From: Calendula officinalis
Taxonomy: Eukaryota; Streptophyta; Magnoliopsida; Asterales; Asteraceae
Direction of reading: 5' to 3'
Assembly (NCBI GenBank): GCA_963853835.1
Contig: OY970821.1
Coordinates: 53,464,640 to 53,528,639, forward strand
Length of the DNA: 64,000 nucleotides
Shown: in pieces, positions 36,770-45,418 of the stretch
How the letters are laid out: the number at the start of each line of letters is the position of its first letter
Position numbering within the stretch: position 1 is the stretch's first letter
Notes under the pieces: model-generated
The model's input: the letters and a program-made list of their open reading frames with translations, nothing else
Databases searched by the model: none
Told to the model about the DNA's origin: nothing
Translations under genes and position numbers: made by a program

Positions 36770-38489
36770 ATTATATTGATGATATAATTAACTAGTTTTT
36801 GTAAAAGTAGCAAAAAATTCGATTTTTTGATGTTTTTTGTAGAACCGATCGGAAATTTTTAAAACCCCTTGGTTCTTTAATTTTTCGACTTTTTTAAAAA
36901 ACAAGGGTTAAAAATATGATTTTTAGTAACCCTACATGCTATTTGTTACAAAAACGCTAATCAAAAATTAATCTTGTTATTGTTTTTTTGATTATTTGGC
37001 TTGGATTTTACATTTTATTTACCTTTTTGTTGATATGGCAAAACATGTATTTTTGCCATATCCCAAGCCAAAAACTTGTCAATTGTTGATTGTTTGTGCA
37101 AACCGATGAAAGCCTAGACCTTGTGATGAATGTGTTATCGTTTGGTTGTTTGATTGTGTTTGGGAAAAGCCGTGTTTTTGGCTTAATTGTTGTAATTTTA
37201 TTTCAATTTTTTCCTTTATGTTTGGTGCCATTTTTTTGGGGCAATTTATTGTAAAAGTAATTAGAATAGTTGTATTTTATTTCTTTGTACTTTGTAATTT
37301 GTTGACCAAAGATGAAGAAAAAAATGAAGAAAAAAACAACAATTTTCGGCACCTCCTGCGCAGCTGCACGAAAACAGACTTTCCCGGAGATTGGCACATC
37401 CGTTGGACCTGAAACCACCGCCAAAAGTTCCACAACTCAGAGACCTACAACCTTCCAGAAGGCCTGGAATACTAACGAAGATTCCTTCAGTGACTTTTTG
37501 GGCTTCCAAGGCTGCTAGAATTTTCTGGCAGATTGCACTTTTTCACAATTTTGGGTTCTACTTGCTCAAGAATGTCTTGGAGCAAGTGGGAGCCCATTGG
37601 GTTTATGTAGGCCTGTTTGGGTTCATGTTGGCCCGTCCCCTAGTTTGACCCTTCGGTCCGTCGTGATGACTCACGTGACCGAACCTAGGATTTCATCGGT
37701 CGAGTTTTGCACAAAATTTGTTGCATGTTTTATTTTTTATTTGTGGTTGTTTTCTTTTCTATTTAGATACAAGTAGTAAAACAATTAAAAATGGTTTTTA
37801 GACACAAACATTAAAACATTCAAATTCTTAATCATCGATGGTTACTAGTTAATCATTGATGATTAAACCTTTAATCTAAAAATGTTTTGAGATTAAACTA
37901 AGTTTAAATATGATTTGAAACTTATCACTTAATAATCGCTAAAAGTTTTTACCGTTTATTACACGACTTATGAAGTGGTATGAATGAAGTACATGATTCA
38001 TTCATATCTTAATAAAATTTTATTAAATTAAAATTTAACATACCTAAATTTTAAGTCACGCCGTCCAATCGGTTGTAAATCACTTGCTTCTATTTTTGAA
38101 TTCACGTGAGACGTGGTTCGAATCTAAATCCGAGGTCATTATTCTCTACGCGTGAGACCTAGAGCTATTTTGACATGATTTCACATTGGATGACTTAATC
38201 GAGTTAACGGCGAGACCTTGACTCGAGGCGACGATGCGACAAACATGCCACTTGACCGTAGATGCTTGTTCACTAGGTGCCATGAAGTCCCATACCTCTA
38301 AGAGTTGCACTTGTAATGCAATTGTTGATCGTCACCTACCTCTTGAATCTATCACCTCTAGCAGATCAACTAATGCGGTGATAGAAGCTCAATGGGATCT
38401 TAGCTTTTAATTAAAATTAATTGGGTAGTTAATTGATTAAAAGAAATTATTATTGAAAATACTAATTTATGAATTTTCTAATTTTATAG
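36770..38489 (+). other. Long untranslated leader of the copia element
   Basis: These 1.7 kb lie between the primer site and the gag start and are mostly AT-rich with long T and A runs. Short open frames (such as 37146-37412 and 37391-37648) overlap in different frames, lack recognisable domains and have low-complexity composition, so I do not call genes. The part from about 38041 to 38400 is less AT-rich. Long leaders occur in several plant copia lineages and may hold packaging signals; no such signal is identified here. Confidence 0.7.
37828..37866. repeat. Inverted repeat in the element leader
   Basis: TTAATCATCGATG (37828-37840) and CATTGATGATTAA (37854-37866) are inverted copies with one mismatch, separated by 13 bases. 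RNA from this region could form a 13-bp hairpin. A role in packaging or translation is possible but not shown. Confidence 0.55.
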
Positions 38490-39398
38490 ATGACTTCTAC
38501 TAATCAAACCCTAACTCACACCACCATTCGTTCCGTTCTCGAAAAAGAGAAACTTGATGGAACGAACTTTGTGGACTGGGCTCGTAACCTAAGGATTGTC
38601 CTTAGGGCCGAGCACAAGTACCACCATTTGGAGGAGGTGTTGCCCCTGCCCCTGCTACTACCGCCACCCATGCTGTTCGTGCGGCCTATACCAAGAGGTT
38701 CAACGAACAGCAAGAGGTCGCCGCGCTCATGCTGGTGAGCATGATCCCTGAGATTCAGAAGAATCTCGAGGACCTCACAGCATTCGATATGATGGCTGAA
38801 GTTAAGACATCATATCAAAAGCAAGCTGATCAGGAACTCTTTGACACGGTCAAAGTTTTCCATGCTTGCAAGCAGGAGGAGGGACAGTCTGTTAGCTCTT
38901 ATCTTTTGAAGATGAAGAGTTACCTAGACCGAATGGAGAAACTTGGCTACCCTATGCCTCATATCCTTGGAATTGGGTTAATTCTAACATCACTTCACAA
39001 GGACTATGCACTGTTTGTCATGACTTATCATATGCATAGTATGGGGAAGACTTTCGCCAAATTACATGCTATGCTGAAAACAAACGGAAGCTGGGCTACC
39101 CAAGAAAACTCCAACCCCTACTGTCCTTGCCATAAGGCAAGGAAAGATCCAAAAACCAAAACCGCAAGTAGTTGCTAAGGGCCAAGGCAAGGGAAAGCAA
39201 GTTTACAAGCCCAAGCCAAAGGTTCCCCCACCTACTCATAAGGAGCATCCTGCTAAGGATCTTGCTTGCCATCACTGCGGTGAAACAGGCCACTGGAGGA
39301 GGAATTGTCCTGCCTACCTGGCGGAGTTGATGAAGAACAAAGCTAGCAAGGCTAGCACATCAGATATCTTCACAATAGAACTATATGCTTTCCCTAAG
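38490..39398 (+). pseudogene. gag: gag: capsid-like region and CCHC zinc knuckle
   Basis: Gag forms the virus-like particle and binds the element RNA. The start ATG at 38490 follows the leader, and the N-terminal part includes a LDGTNFVDWARNLRIVL segment typical of plant copia gag. The middle part (38642 onward, another frame) has the helix-rich UBN2-like region with SYLLKMKSYLDRMEKLGYP. The zinc knuckle at 39267-39308 reads CHHCGETGHWRRNC, a correct C-x2-C-x4-H-x4-C nucleocapsid motif, in a third frame relation. At least two small indels (about 38630-38641 and 39080-39096) split it. A lysine/proline/glutamine-rich linker precedes the knuckle. Confidence 0.9.
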
Positions 39399-39720
39399 AA
39401 ATCATGGGTATATGACACTGGTTGTGGAACTCACATTTGTAATACCATGCTGGGTCTAAGGGGAAGTAGAAAGCTAAACGATGGAGCTTTGGACTTGTAC
39501 GTGGGCAATGGAATGCGTGCGCCGGTCGAAGCTATAGGAAGCTAGGATTTAATCCTTCCTAGTGGTTAATTATTGTATTAGACAATTGTCACTATGCGCC
39601 TAGTATTACTAGGGGTATAGTATCGCTTTCTTGTTTGTGGAATAATGGTTTTATTCATACATTTACGGATTATGGTATTTCTGTTTCAAAGGATAATGTT
39701 TTTTTACTTTAATGTTATTC
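39399..39720 (+). pseudogene. Aspartic protease domain of the copia element
   Basis: The active-site motif at 39408-39440 includes DTGCGTHICN, matching the copia D-(S/T)-G-C-x-x-H-I-x-N pattern. The catalytic Asp codon is at 39414-39416. The protease would cut the polyprotein inside the particle. The in-frame TAG at 39543 and a frame change about 15-20 bases later disrupt its C-terminal half. The original frame resumes after the T7 run at 39699-39705. Confidence 0.85.
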
Positions 39721-40598
39721 CTCGTGATAGTATCTTTGAGATTGACATGCATAATCGTATTACAAACAATAGTTCTATTTATACATGTAGCAATAAGAAA
39801 TCCAAGTTGAATTTAGATTCTACTTACCTATGGCATTGTCGCCTTTGCCATGTTAACAAGAAACGTGTTTTAAAATTACAAAAGGATGGACTTATAAAAT
39901 CAGATGATTCTGAATCATTTGATAAATGTGTTTCTTGTATAACTGGTAAAATGGCGCGCAAGCCTTTCTCCCATGTAGGCGAAAGGGCCAATGATCTACT
40001 TGGACTCATACATACCGATCTATGTGGCCCTTTTAGAACTCGAACTAGGGAAGGTGCTACCTACTTCATTACTATCACTGACGACTTTAGTCATTATGGT
40101 TATGTTTACTTGATTAAACATAAACATGGAACCTTTGAAACGTTCAAAGCTTTCCAAAATGAAGTAGAAAATCAACTCGGCAAGAAGATAAAAGCTCTCC
40201 GGTCCGATCGGGGAGGAGAGTACATGAGCCATGAGTTTCAAGACCATCTTAAGAATTATGGGATTGTCTCACAATTCACTCCCCCTTATACACCACAGCA
40301 TAATGGTGTATCAGAGAGGAGAAATCGCACCTTGCTTGACATGGACCGATCGATGATGAGTCCTACCACTCTGCCTCTATCCTTTTGGGGTTATGCACTC
40401 AAATCGACTGCTCGAATACTGAATATGGTTCCCACCAAGAAGGTTGAAAAGACACCATATGAGATATGGCATGGGAAAGTCCCAAACTTGTCTTACTTGA
40501 AGGTCTGGGGTTGTGAGGCTCTCGTGAAATGAGACACACCGAACAAACTTGAACCCAGAGCTGTCAAGTGCATCTTTATAGGATACCCTGAGGAAACC
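39645..40598 (+). pseudogene. Integrase: zinc-binding and DDE core
   Basis: Integrase inserts the cDNA. The N-terminal GAG-pre-integrase zinc fold shows His at 39834 and 39849 and Cys at 39927 and 39936 (H-x4-H...C-x2-C). The usual RLGH reads RLCH here. The catalytic core has Asp at 40017 (HTDLCGP), Asp at 40206 (RSDRGGEY) and Glu at 40314 (GVSERRNR). There are exactly 35 residues between the second Asp and the Glu, the D,D-35-E signature. A TGA stop at 40530 cuts the C-terminal end, where relatives usually have Arg after ...CEALVK, so a CGA-to-TGA change is likely. The core itself looks intact. Confidence 0.93.
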
Positions 40599-40913
40599 AT
40601 GGGTTACTATTTCTACTACCCACCTGAGCAAAAAGTAATTATTGCTCGTTATGCTGAGTTTCTTGAGAGCAATCTCATTTCACAAGAAGCAAGTGGGAGT
40701 ACCATCGACTTTGACGAGATTCCAAGCGATGAAGATGCACAACCTATTGTAGATACTAGCGAACATCAAGATGAGGCTGAACATGAAACTGTTCCTGTTG
40801 CACCTCAAAATGATGAAGTCCCCGTTCGAAGGTCCGCAAGGACACCTCATGCACCTGAACGATATGGATTCCATGTCGATGCTGAGGAGCTAAGTTTAGG
40901 GGATCATAATGAA
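40599..40913 (+). pseudogene. Integrase C-terminal tail and acidic linker to RT
   Basis: Same frame as integrase. It begins with the conserved region around GYYFYYPPEQKVIIARYAEF, continues into a variable acidic stretch rich in Asp and Glu, then a basic RRSART segment before the RT. This layout is normal for copia pol. No catalytic residues are expected. Confidence 0.8.
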
Positions 40914-41960
40914 CCCCCTAACTATCGAGCTGCATTAGCAGATTCTGAATCTGACAAATGGCTTGATGCTATGAACGCGGAAATGCAATCCATGAAAGAT
41001 AACCAAGTATGGACTTTTGTTGATCTTCCTCCTAACAGTAAGACTGTTGGCAGCAAGTGGCTCTTCAAGAAGAAGACTGACATGGATGGCAATGTACACA
41101 CCTTTAAAGCTCGGTTGGTGGCAAAAGGTTACACTCAAACCTACGGGATTGACTATGATGAAACCTTCTCGCCTGTTGCCGACGTTAGAGCTATTAGGAT
41201 CGTCATAGCCATAGCAGCGTACTATGACTATGAGATTTGGCAAATGGATGTCAAAACTGCTTTCTTAAATGGACACCTCGATGAAGATGTCTATATGGTT
41301 CAGCCTGAGGGATTTGTAAGTACAAAGCACCCTAAGAAAGTATGTAAGCTTCAAAGGTCCATTTATGGACTAAAGTAGGCATCCAGAAGTTGGAACAAAA
41401 GATTCGATGAGGAAGTCAAAACGTTTGGCTTTACTCAGAATCCTGACGAGCCATGTGTATATATGAGAGCTAGTGGGAGCATTGTCGTCTTCCTAATCCT
41501 ATATGTCGATGACATACTACTCATAGGAAATAACATTCCAATGCTACAAGGTGTAAAATCCTGGCTTGGGAAGTGCTTCGCTATGAAGGATCTAGGGGAA
41601 GCGGCATATATACTTGGTATAAAGATCTACCGGGATAGATCTAAGCGGTTAATCGGATTAAGTCAAAGTGCGTACATTGATAAGATTCTAAAACGGTTTA
41701 GAATGGATGCTTCCAAACGTGGAAACCTCCCTATGCAACATAATGTACACTTGAGTAAGACTCAAGGACCGTCCTCACCTGATGAGATGAAACGTATGCG
41801 CGATGTCCCCTATGCCTCGGTAGTAGGGTCAATCATGTATGTTGTACGGTGCACAAGACCTGATGTAGCGTTCTCTCAGAACCTTACAAGCCGATACCAA
41901 CAGAATCCAGGTGAGAGTCACTGGACTGCTGTTAAGAACATACTGAAGTATCTAAGGAAT
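40914..41960 (+). pseudogene. Reverse transcriptase domain (RVT_2 type)
   Basis: It copies element RNA to DNA. The domain starts around PPNYRAAL and WLDAMNAEMQSM. Diagnostic blocks follow: the first catalytic Asp in WQMDVKTAFLNG (codon 41247-41249), QRSIYGLK, and the YVDD box at 41502-41513. The TAG at 41376 lies just after YGLK, where relatives normally have Gln, so CAG-to-TAG is the likely change. The frame is otherwise open through the stop. Three catalytic aspartates survive, so decay is probably recent. Confidence 0.94.
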
Positions 41961-42497
41961 ACTAAAGATATGTTTCTTGTTTATGGTGGTGAAAGTCAAG
42001 ATGAACTAAGCGTCACTTGTTATTCTGATGCTAGTTTTGAGACTGATAGAGATGATTCCAAATCTCAAACGGGGTATGTTTTCGTTTTGAACGGAGGTGC
42101 TGTTGATTGGAAGAGTGCAAAGCAGAGCACTATCGCTATGTCTTCTACGGAAGCTGAATACATTGCAACTACTGAAGCTGAAATGGAAGCTGTTTGGATG
42201 AGGAAATTCATTTCTGGGCTTGGAGTTGTCCCTAGTAATGAAAGACCTATGGATATATACTGTGACAACACAGGTGCTATCATCATTGCCAACGAACCCG
42301 GTGTTCAGAAAGGCGCCAGACATTATCGGAGGAAGCTTCACTACATTAGAGATGCGATCCTAATGGGAGATGTACGCTTACTCAAAGTTCATACAGATGA
42401 CAACTTAGCTGATCCCTTCACGAAGCCAATGTCATGTACCAAACATATTGAGCATGCTAGAAACATTGGGCTTCGACCAGCTAGTAGTTTCATGTAA
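41961..42497 (+). pseudogene. RNase H domain and polyprotein C-terminus
   Basis: RNase H removes the RNA strand of the hybrid. Catalytic residues are Asp at 42027 (YSDASF), Glu at 42150 (STEAEY) and Asp at 42264 (YCDNTGA), followed by HYRRKLHYIRD and the terminal HTDDNLADPFTKP. The stop is TAA at 42495-42497. This domain is uninterrupted. It is pseudogenic only because the upstream frame is broken. Confidence 0.93.
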
Positions 42498-43242
42498 TCT
42501 GTTTTAGTATTTGGATAATGGAACATTGAGCAGTTTTTATTGGAATAAATTGATATATTTGATATGATCGTTTTTATATGAATATCTACTGTGTTCTATA
42601 TTTGCATGTTTATATCTATGAATATTTACTGTGTTTTATATTCTAAATTGTCCATTGTCATATTAATAATATGGGAATATTATTAAGACAAATCTGAGGG
42701 CATTGATGACATTATCTTAGTATGATTAAGGATGATGAAATCAAACTCACATGTCGTTCATAACAATGCACGATTGGACTGACCCAACCTATGAGAAATC
42801 ACTTCCTGGATTTATGTCACAAGTGAATCTCACAAAGGCTTTGTCACTTATCCTCTGACTTGAGATGCAAGTTGGTTTGTGTATGTAGAGGGGTAAACTT
42901 TGATGTGGTTAAACACTGACCTGAATAAGGCTGCTATAACAACCATTATCGGGTTTATCATTAAGCATATGACAGACACGTGCATTCAATAAAGAATTTG
43001 TTCCTCCACATATGTGGATTAGATACTACTTCATTATATAGATCGAGAAATAGAATCGTTGAAGTTTTAGATTGACATTGATCCTTGTCTAAAATTCAAC
43101 ATAGTATCAGTAACAAAAGGATAACTGATTGAAAAACTTTGAACAAAGATTTTATGAAACTCCTCATGTACTCCTAGGGGCATTGGCGGGTTGCTAGACT
43201 CTAACCTTTGCTTGTATAACTACTTGTGGTTATCACGCGCGC
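42498..43242 (+). other. 3' untranslated region of the copia element
   Basis: AT-rich, with no convincing open frame. It includes a 25-bp imperfect direct repeat (42578-42602 and 42618-42642, core ACTGTGTT, two mismatches by eye). The rest is unique sequence leading to the purine tract. I see no additional gene such as an envelope-like frame. Confidence 0.75.
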
Positions 43243-43252
43243 AAGTGGGAGC
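43243..43252 (+). other. Polypurine tract
   Basis: AAGTGGGAGC ends immediately before the TGTTGG start of the 3' LTR. A purine-rich run in this place primes plus-strand synthesis; AAGTGGGAG is a usual form in plant copia elements. Confidence 0.85.
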
Positions 43253-43885
43253 TGTTGGAATATGCTTCACGTGTATAACATATAGTTATATGGCTAGTTG
43301 TATGTGAGCCTAAAGGGTCACACACTTATACACTAAACACCTTGTTATATATAATGTAATTAGTGTAATTATATTATATATATAATAATGTAAGTAATTC
43401 ATTAAGTAATTAAGTTTAAATTGTTTAAACTTAAGTTATCTAGTGGGATTAATTGAAAGAAAGAAAATACAAGGGGCTAAGTGGATATTCTCTAAACTTA
43501 TTTAGAGTATCTAAGGCTTAGATTAGGGAGCGAGCAACTAACCCTAATCCTCCCTCCCTTGGTATTTCGGCCGTGAGCATCCCCATCTAGGGTTCTTGCT
43601 TTTTGCCTCTTTCAAGCTTGCAAGGACTAGCATCTTCAAGGGTGTTCAAGATAGTGTAGTGTGGACTTGCTTTAGAGGTATTCCCCATTGGAATCCTTGG
43701 TTTCGGTTCTTCACAAACTCCATCCGAATTCATCAAGATCAAAGGCAACCAGGGTATGAATTTATCATCCATTCTCTTTGATTTCATGTATAGTTTAATT
43801 GTATTTATCAATATTAGATCCGGTTATGGTGATTAATCTTTTCCGCTGCGTTTTGGTTCTTTTTTTAACCTAAAATTACCATTAG
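43253..43885 (+). repeat. 3' long terminal repeat
   Basis: Pairs with 36123-36755 at equal length with about 15 substitutions. It begins with TGTTGGAATATGCTTC. The TATA-like box is altered (TATCTAAG at 43508). The last shared bases are CCATTAG; satellite (CCTTGACCC) follows directly. Confidence 0.95.
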
Positions 43886-45418
43886 CCTTGACCCTTGAGC
43901 CTTGATCCTTGTGACATGAGCCTTGACCCTTGACCCTTGACCCTTGAGTGTTAAGCCTTGAGCCTTGACTTTTGAGCCTTGACCCTTGAGCAGTGACTTG
44001 AGCCTTGAGCCTTGAGCCTTGAGCCTTGAGCCTTATGCCTTTTGCCTTGAGTCCTGACCCTTGAGCCGTGACTTGAGCCTTGATCCTTGATCCTTGAGCC
44101 TTGAGCCTTGAGCCTTGAGCCTTGAGCCTTGAGCCTTGAGCCTTGAGCTCGGAGCCTCGAGCCTCGAGCCTTGAGCCTTGACCCTTGACCCTTTAGCCTT
44201 GAGCCTTGAGCCTTGAGCCTTGAGCCTTGAGCCTTGAGCCTTGAGACATGAGCCTTGACCCTTGACCCTTGAGTGTTGAGCCTTGAGCCGTGACTTGAGC
44301 CTTGAGCCTTGAGCCTTGAGCATTGAGACTTGAGCCTTGAGCCTTGAGCCTTGACCCTTTTTCCTTGAACCTTGAGCCTTGAGCCTTAAGCCTTGAGCCT
44401 TGAGCCTTGAGCTTTGAGCCTTGAGCCTTGAGCCTCAACCTTGAGCCTTGAGCCCGGAGCCTCGAGCCTCAAGCCTTGAGCCTTGACCCTTGACCCTTGA
44501 CCCTCGAGCCTCGAGCCTTGAGCCTTGAGCCTTGAGCCTTGAGCCTTGAGCCTTGAGCCTTGAGCCTTGAGCCTTGAGCCTTAAGCCTTTTGACTTGAGT
44601 CCTGACCCTTGAGCCATGATCCTTGATCCTTGAGCCTTGAATCATGAGCCTTGAGCCTTGAGCCTTGAGCCTTGAGCCTTGAGCCTTGAGCCTTGAGCCT
44701 TGAGCCTTGAGCATTGAGCCTTGAGCCTTGAGCATTGAGCCTTTTTCCTTGAACCTTTAGCCTTAAGCCTTGAGCCTTGAGCCATGAGCGTTGAGCCTTG
44801 AGCCTTGAGAATTGAGCCTTGAGCCTTTTGCCTTGAGTCCTGACCCTTGAGCCGTGACTTGAGCCATGATCCATGATCCTTGAGCCTTGAGCCTCGAACC
44901 TTGAGCCTTGAGCCTTGAACCTTGGTCCTTGAGCATTTTTGCCTTTTGCCTTGAACCTGGAGCCTTGAGCCTTGAGTCTTGAACCTTGAACCTCGAGTCC
45001 TGAGCGTTGAGCCTTGTGCTTTGAGCCTTGAGCCTTGAGCCTTGAGCCCGGAACCTCGAGCCTCGAGCCTCAAGCCTTGACCCTTGACCCTTGACCCTTG
45101 ACCCTTTAGCCTTGAGCCTTGAGCCTTGAGCCTTTTGACTTGAGTCCTGACCCTTGAGCTATGATCCTTGATCCTTGAGCCTTGAGCCTTGAGCCTTGAG
45201 CCTTGAGCCTTGAGCCTTGAGCCTTGAGCCTTGAGCCTTGAGCCTTGAGCCTTGAGCCTTGAGCCTTGAGCCTTGAGCCTTGAGCCTTGAGCCTTGAGCC
45301 TTGAGCCTCGAGCCTTGAGCATTGAGCCTTGAGCCTTTTTCCTTGAACCTTAAGCCTTGAGCCTTGAGCCATGAGCGTTGAGCCTTGAGCCTTGAGCCTT
45401 GAGCCTTTTGCTTGGAGC
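43886..45418. repeat. Heptamer satellite, domain B resumed right of the insertion
   Basis: The CCTTGAG array restarts without unrelated sequence. It carries the domain B block CCTTTTGACTTGAGTCCTGA (44587, 45131) and the GCTCGGAGCCTCGAG landmark near 44147, so it continues the domain cut by the retrotransposon. A pure run of CCTTGAG spans about 45176-45304. No gene is seen. Confidence 0.85.

Larger units (their letters stand above)
38490..42497 (+). pseudogene. Decayed gag-pol polyprotein of the copia element
   Basis: A single gag-pol frame is expected in plant copia elements. Homology to the family runs from the ATG at 38490 to the TAA at 42495-42497, ending shortly after RNase H. The reading frame changes near 38630-38641 and 39080-39096 in gag, and near 39555-39566 and 39699-39705 between protease and integrase; the last lies at a run of seven T. 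In the main frame there are stops at 39543 (TAG), 40530 (TGA) and 41376 (TAG). The last two replace normally conserved residues and fit single C-to-T changes of CGA and CAG. From 39645 to the end the frame is otherwise continuous, including all catalytic motifs. The protein cannot be made intact. Domains are listed separately. Confidence 0.93.
36123..43885 (+). mobile_element. Ty1/copia LTR retrotransposon, degenerate, + orientation
   Basis: About 7.76 kb long. It contains, in order, a 5' LTR, a tRNA primer site, a long leader, a gag-protease-integrase-reverse transcriptase-RNase H coding region, a purine-rich tract and a 3' LTR. Integrase lies before reverse transcriptase, which defines Ty1/copia and excludes Ty3/gypsy. 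It is flanked on both sides by heptamer satellite. The four bases before it (CCTT, 36119-36122) equal the four after it (CCTT, 43886-43889), which fits a target-site duplication but is weak evidence inside a CCTT-rich repeat. The 3' end is uncertain by four bases: a canonical TG...CA element would end at 43881, but both LTRs share a further TTAG. Frameshifts and three in-frame stops make it non-autonomous. RT/RNase H motifs resemble the broad Tork/Angela/TAR-like part of the copia tree; this lineage call is tentative. Confidence 0.95.

Noticed and set aside
37146..37648. Small open frames in the copia leader, both strands
   Set aside because: They overlap in different frames, are low-complexity and lack known motifs. 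They lie upstream of gag in a region expected to be untranslated.
42006..42341. Minus-strand frames opposite RNase H and integrase
   Set aside because: They are antisense shadows of the conserved pol frame and have no recognisable domain.
42498..43242. Possible envelope-like third gene after pol, as in some SIRE elements
   Set aside because: The region is only 745 bp, AT-rich and without a long open frame or membrane-like segment.
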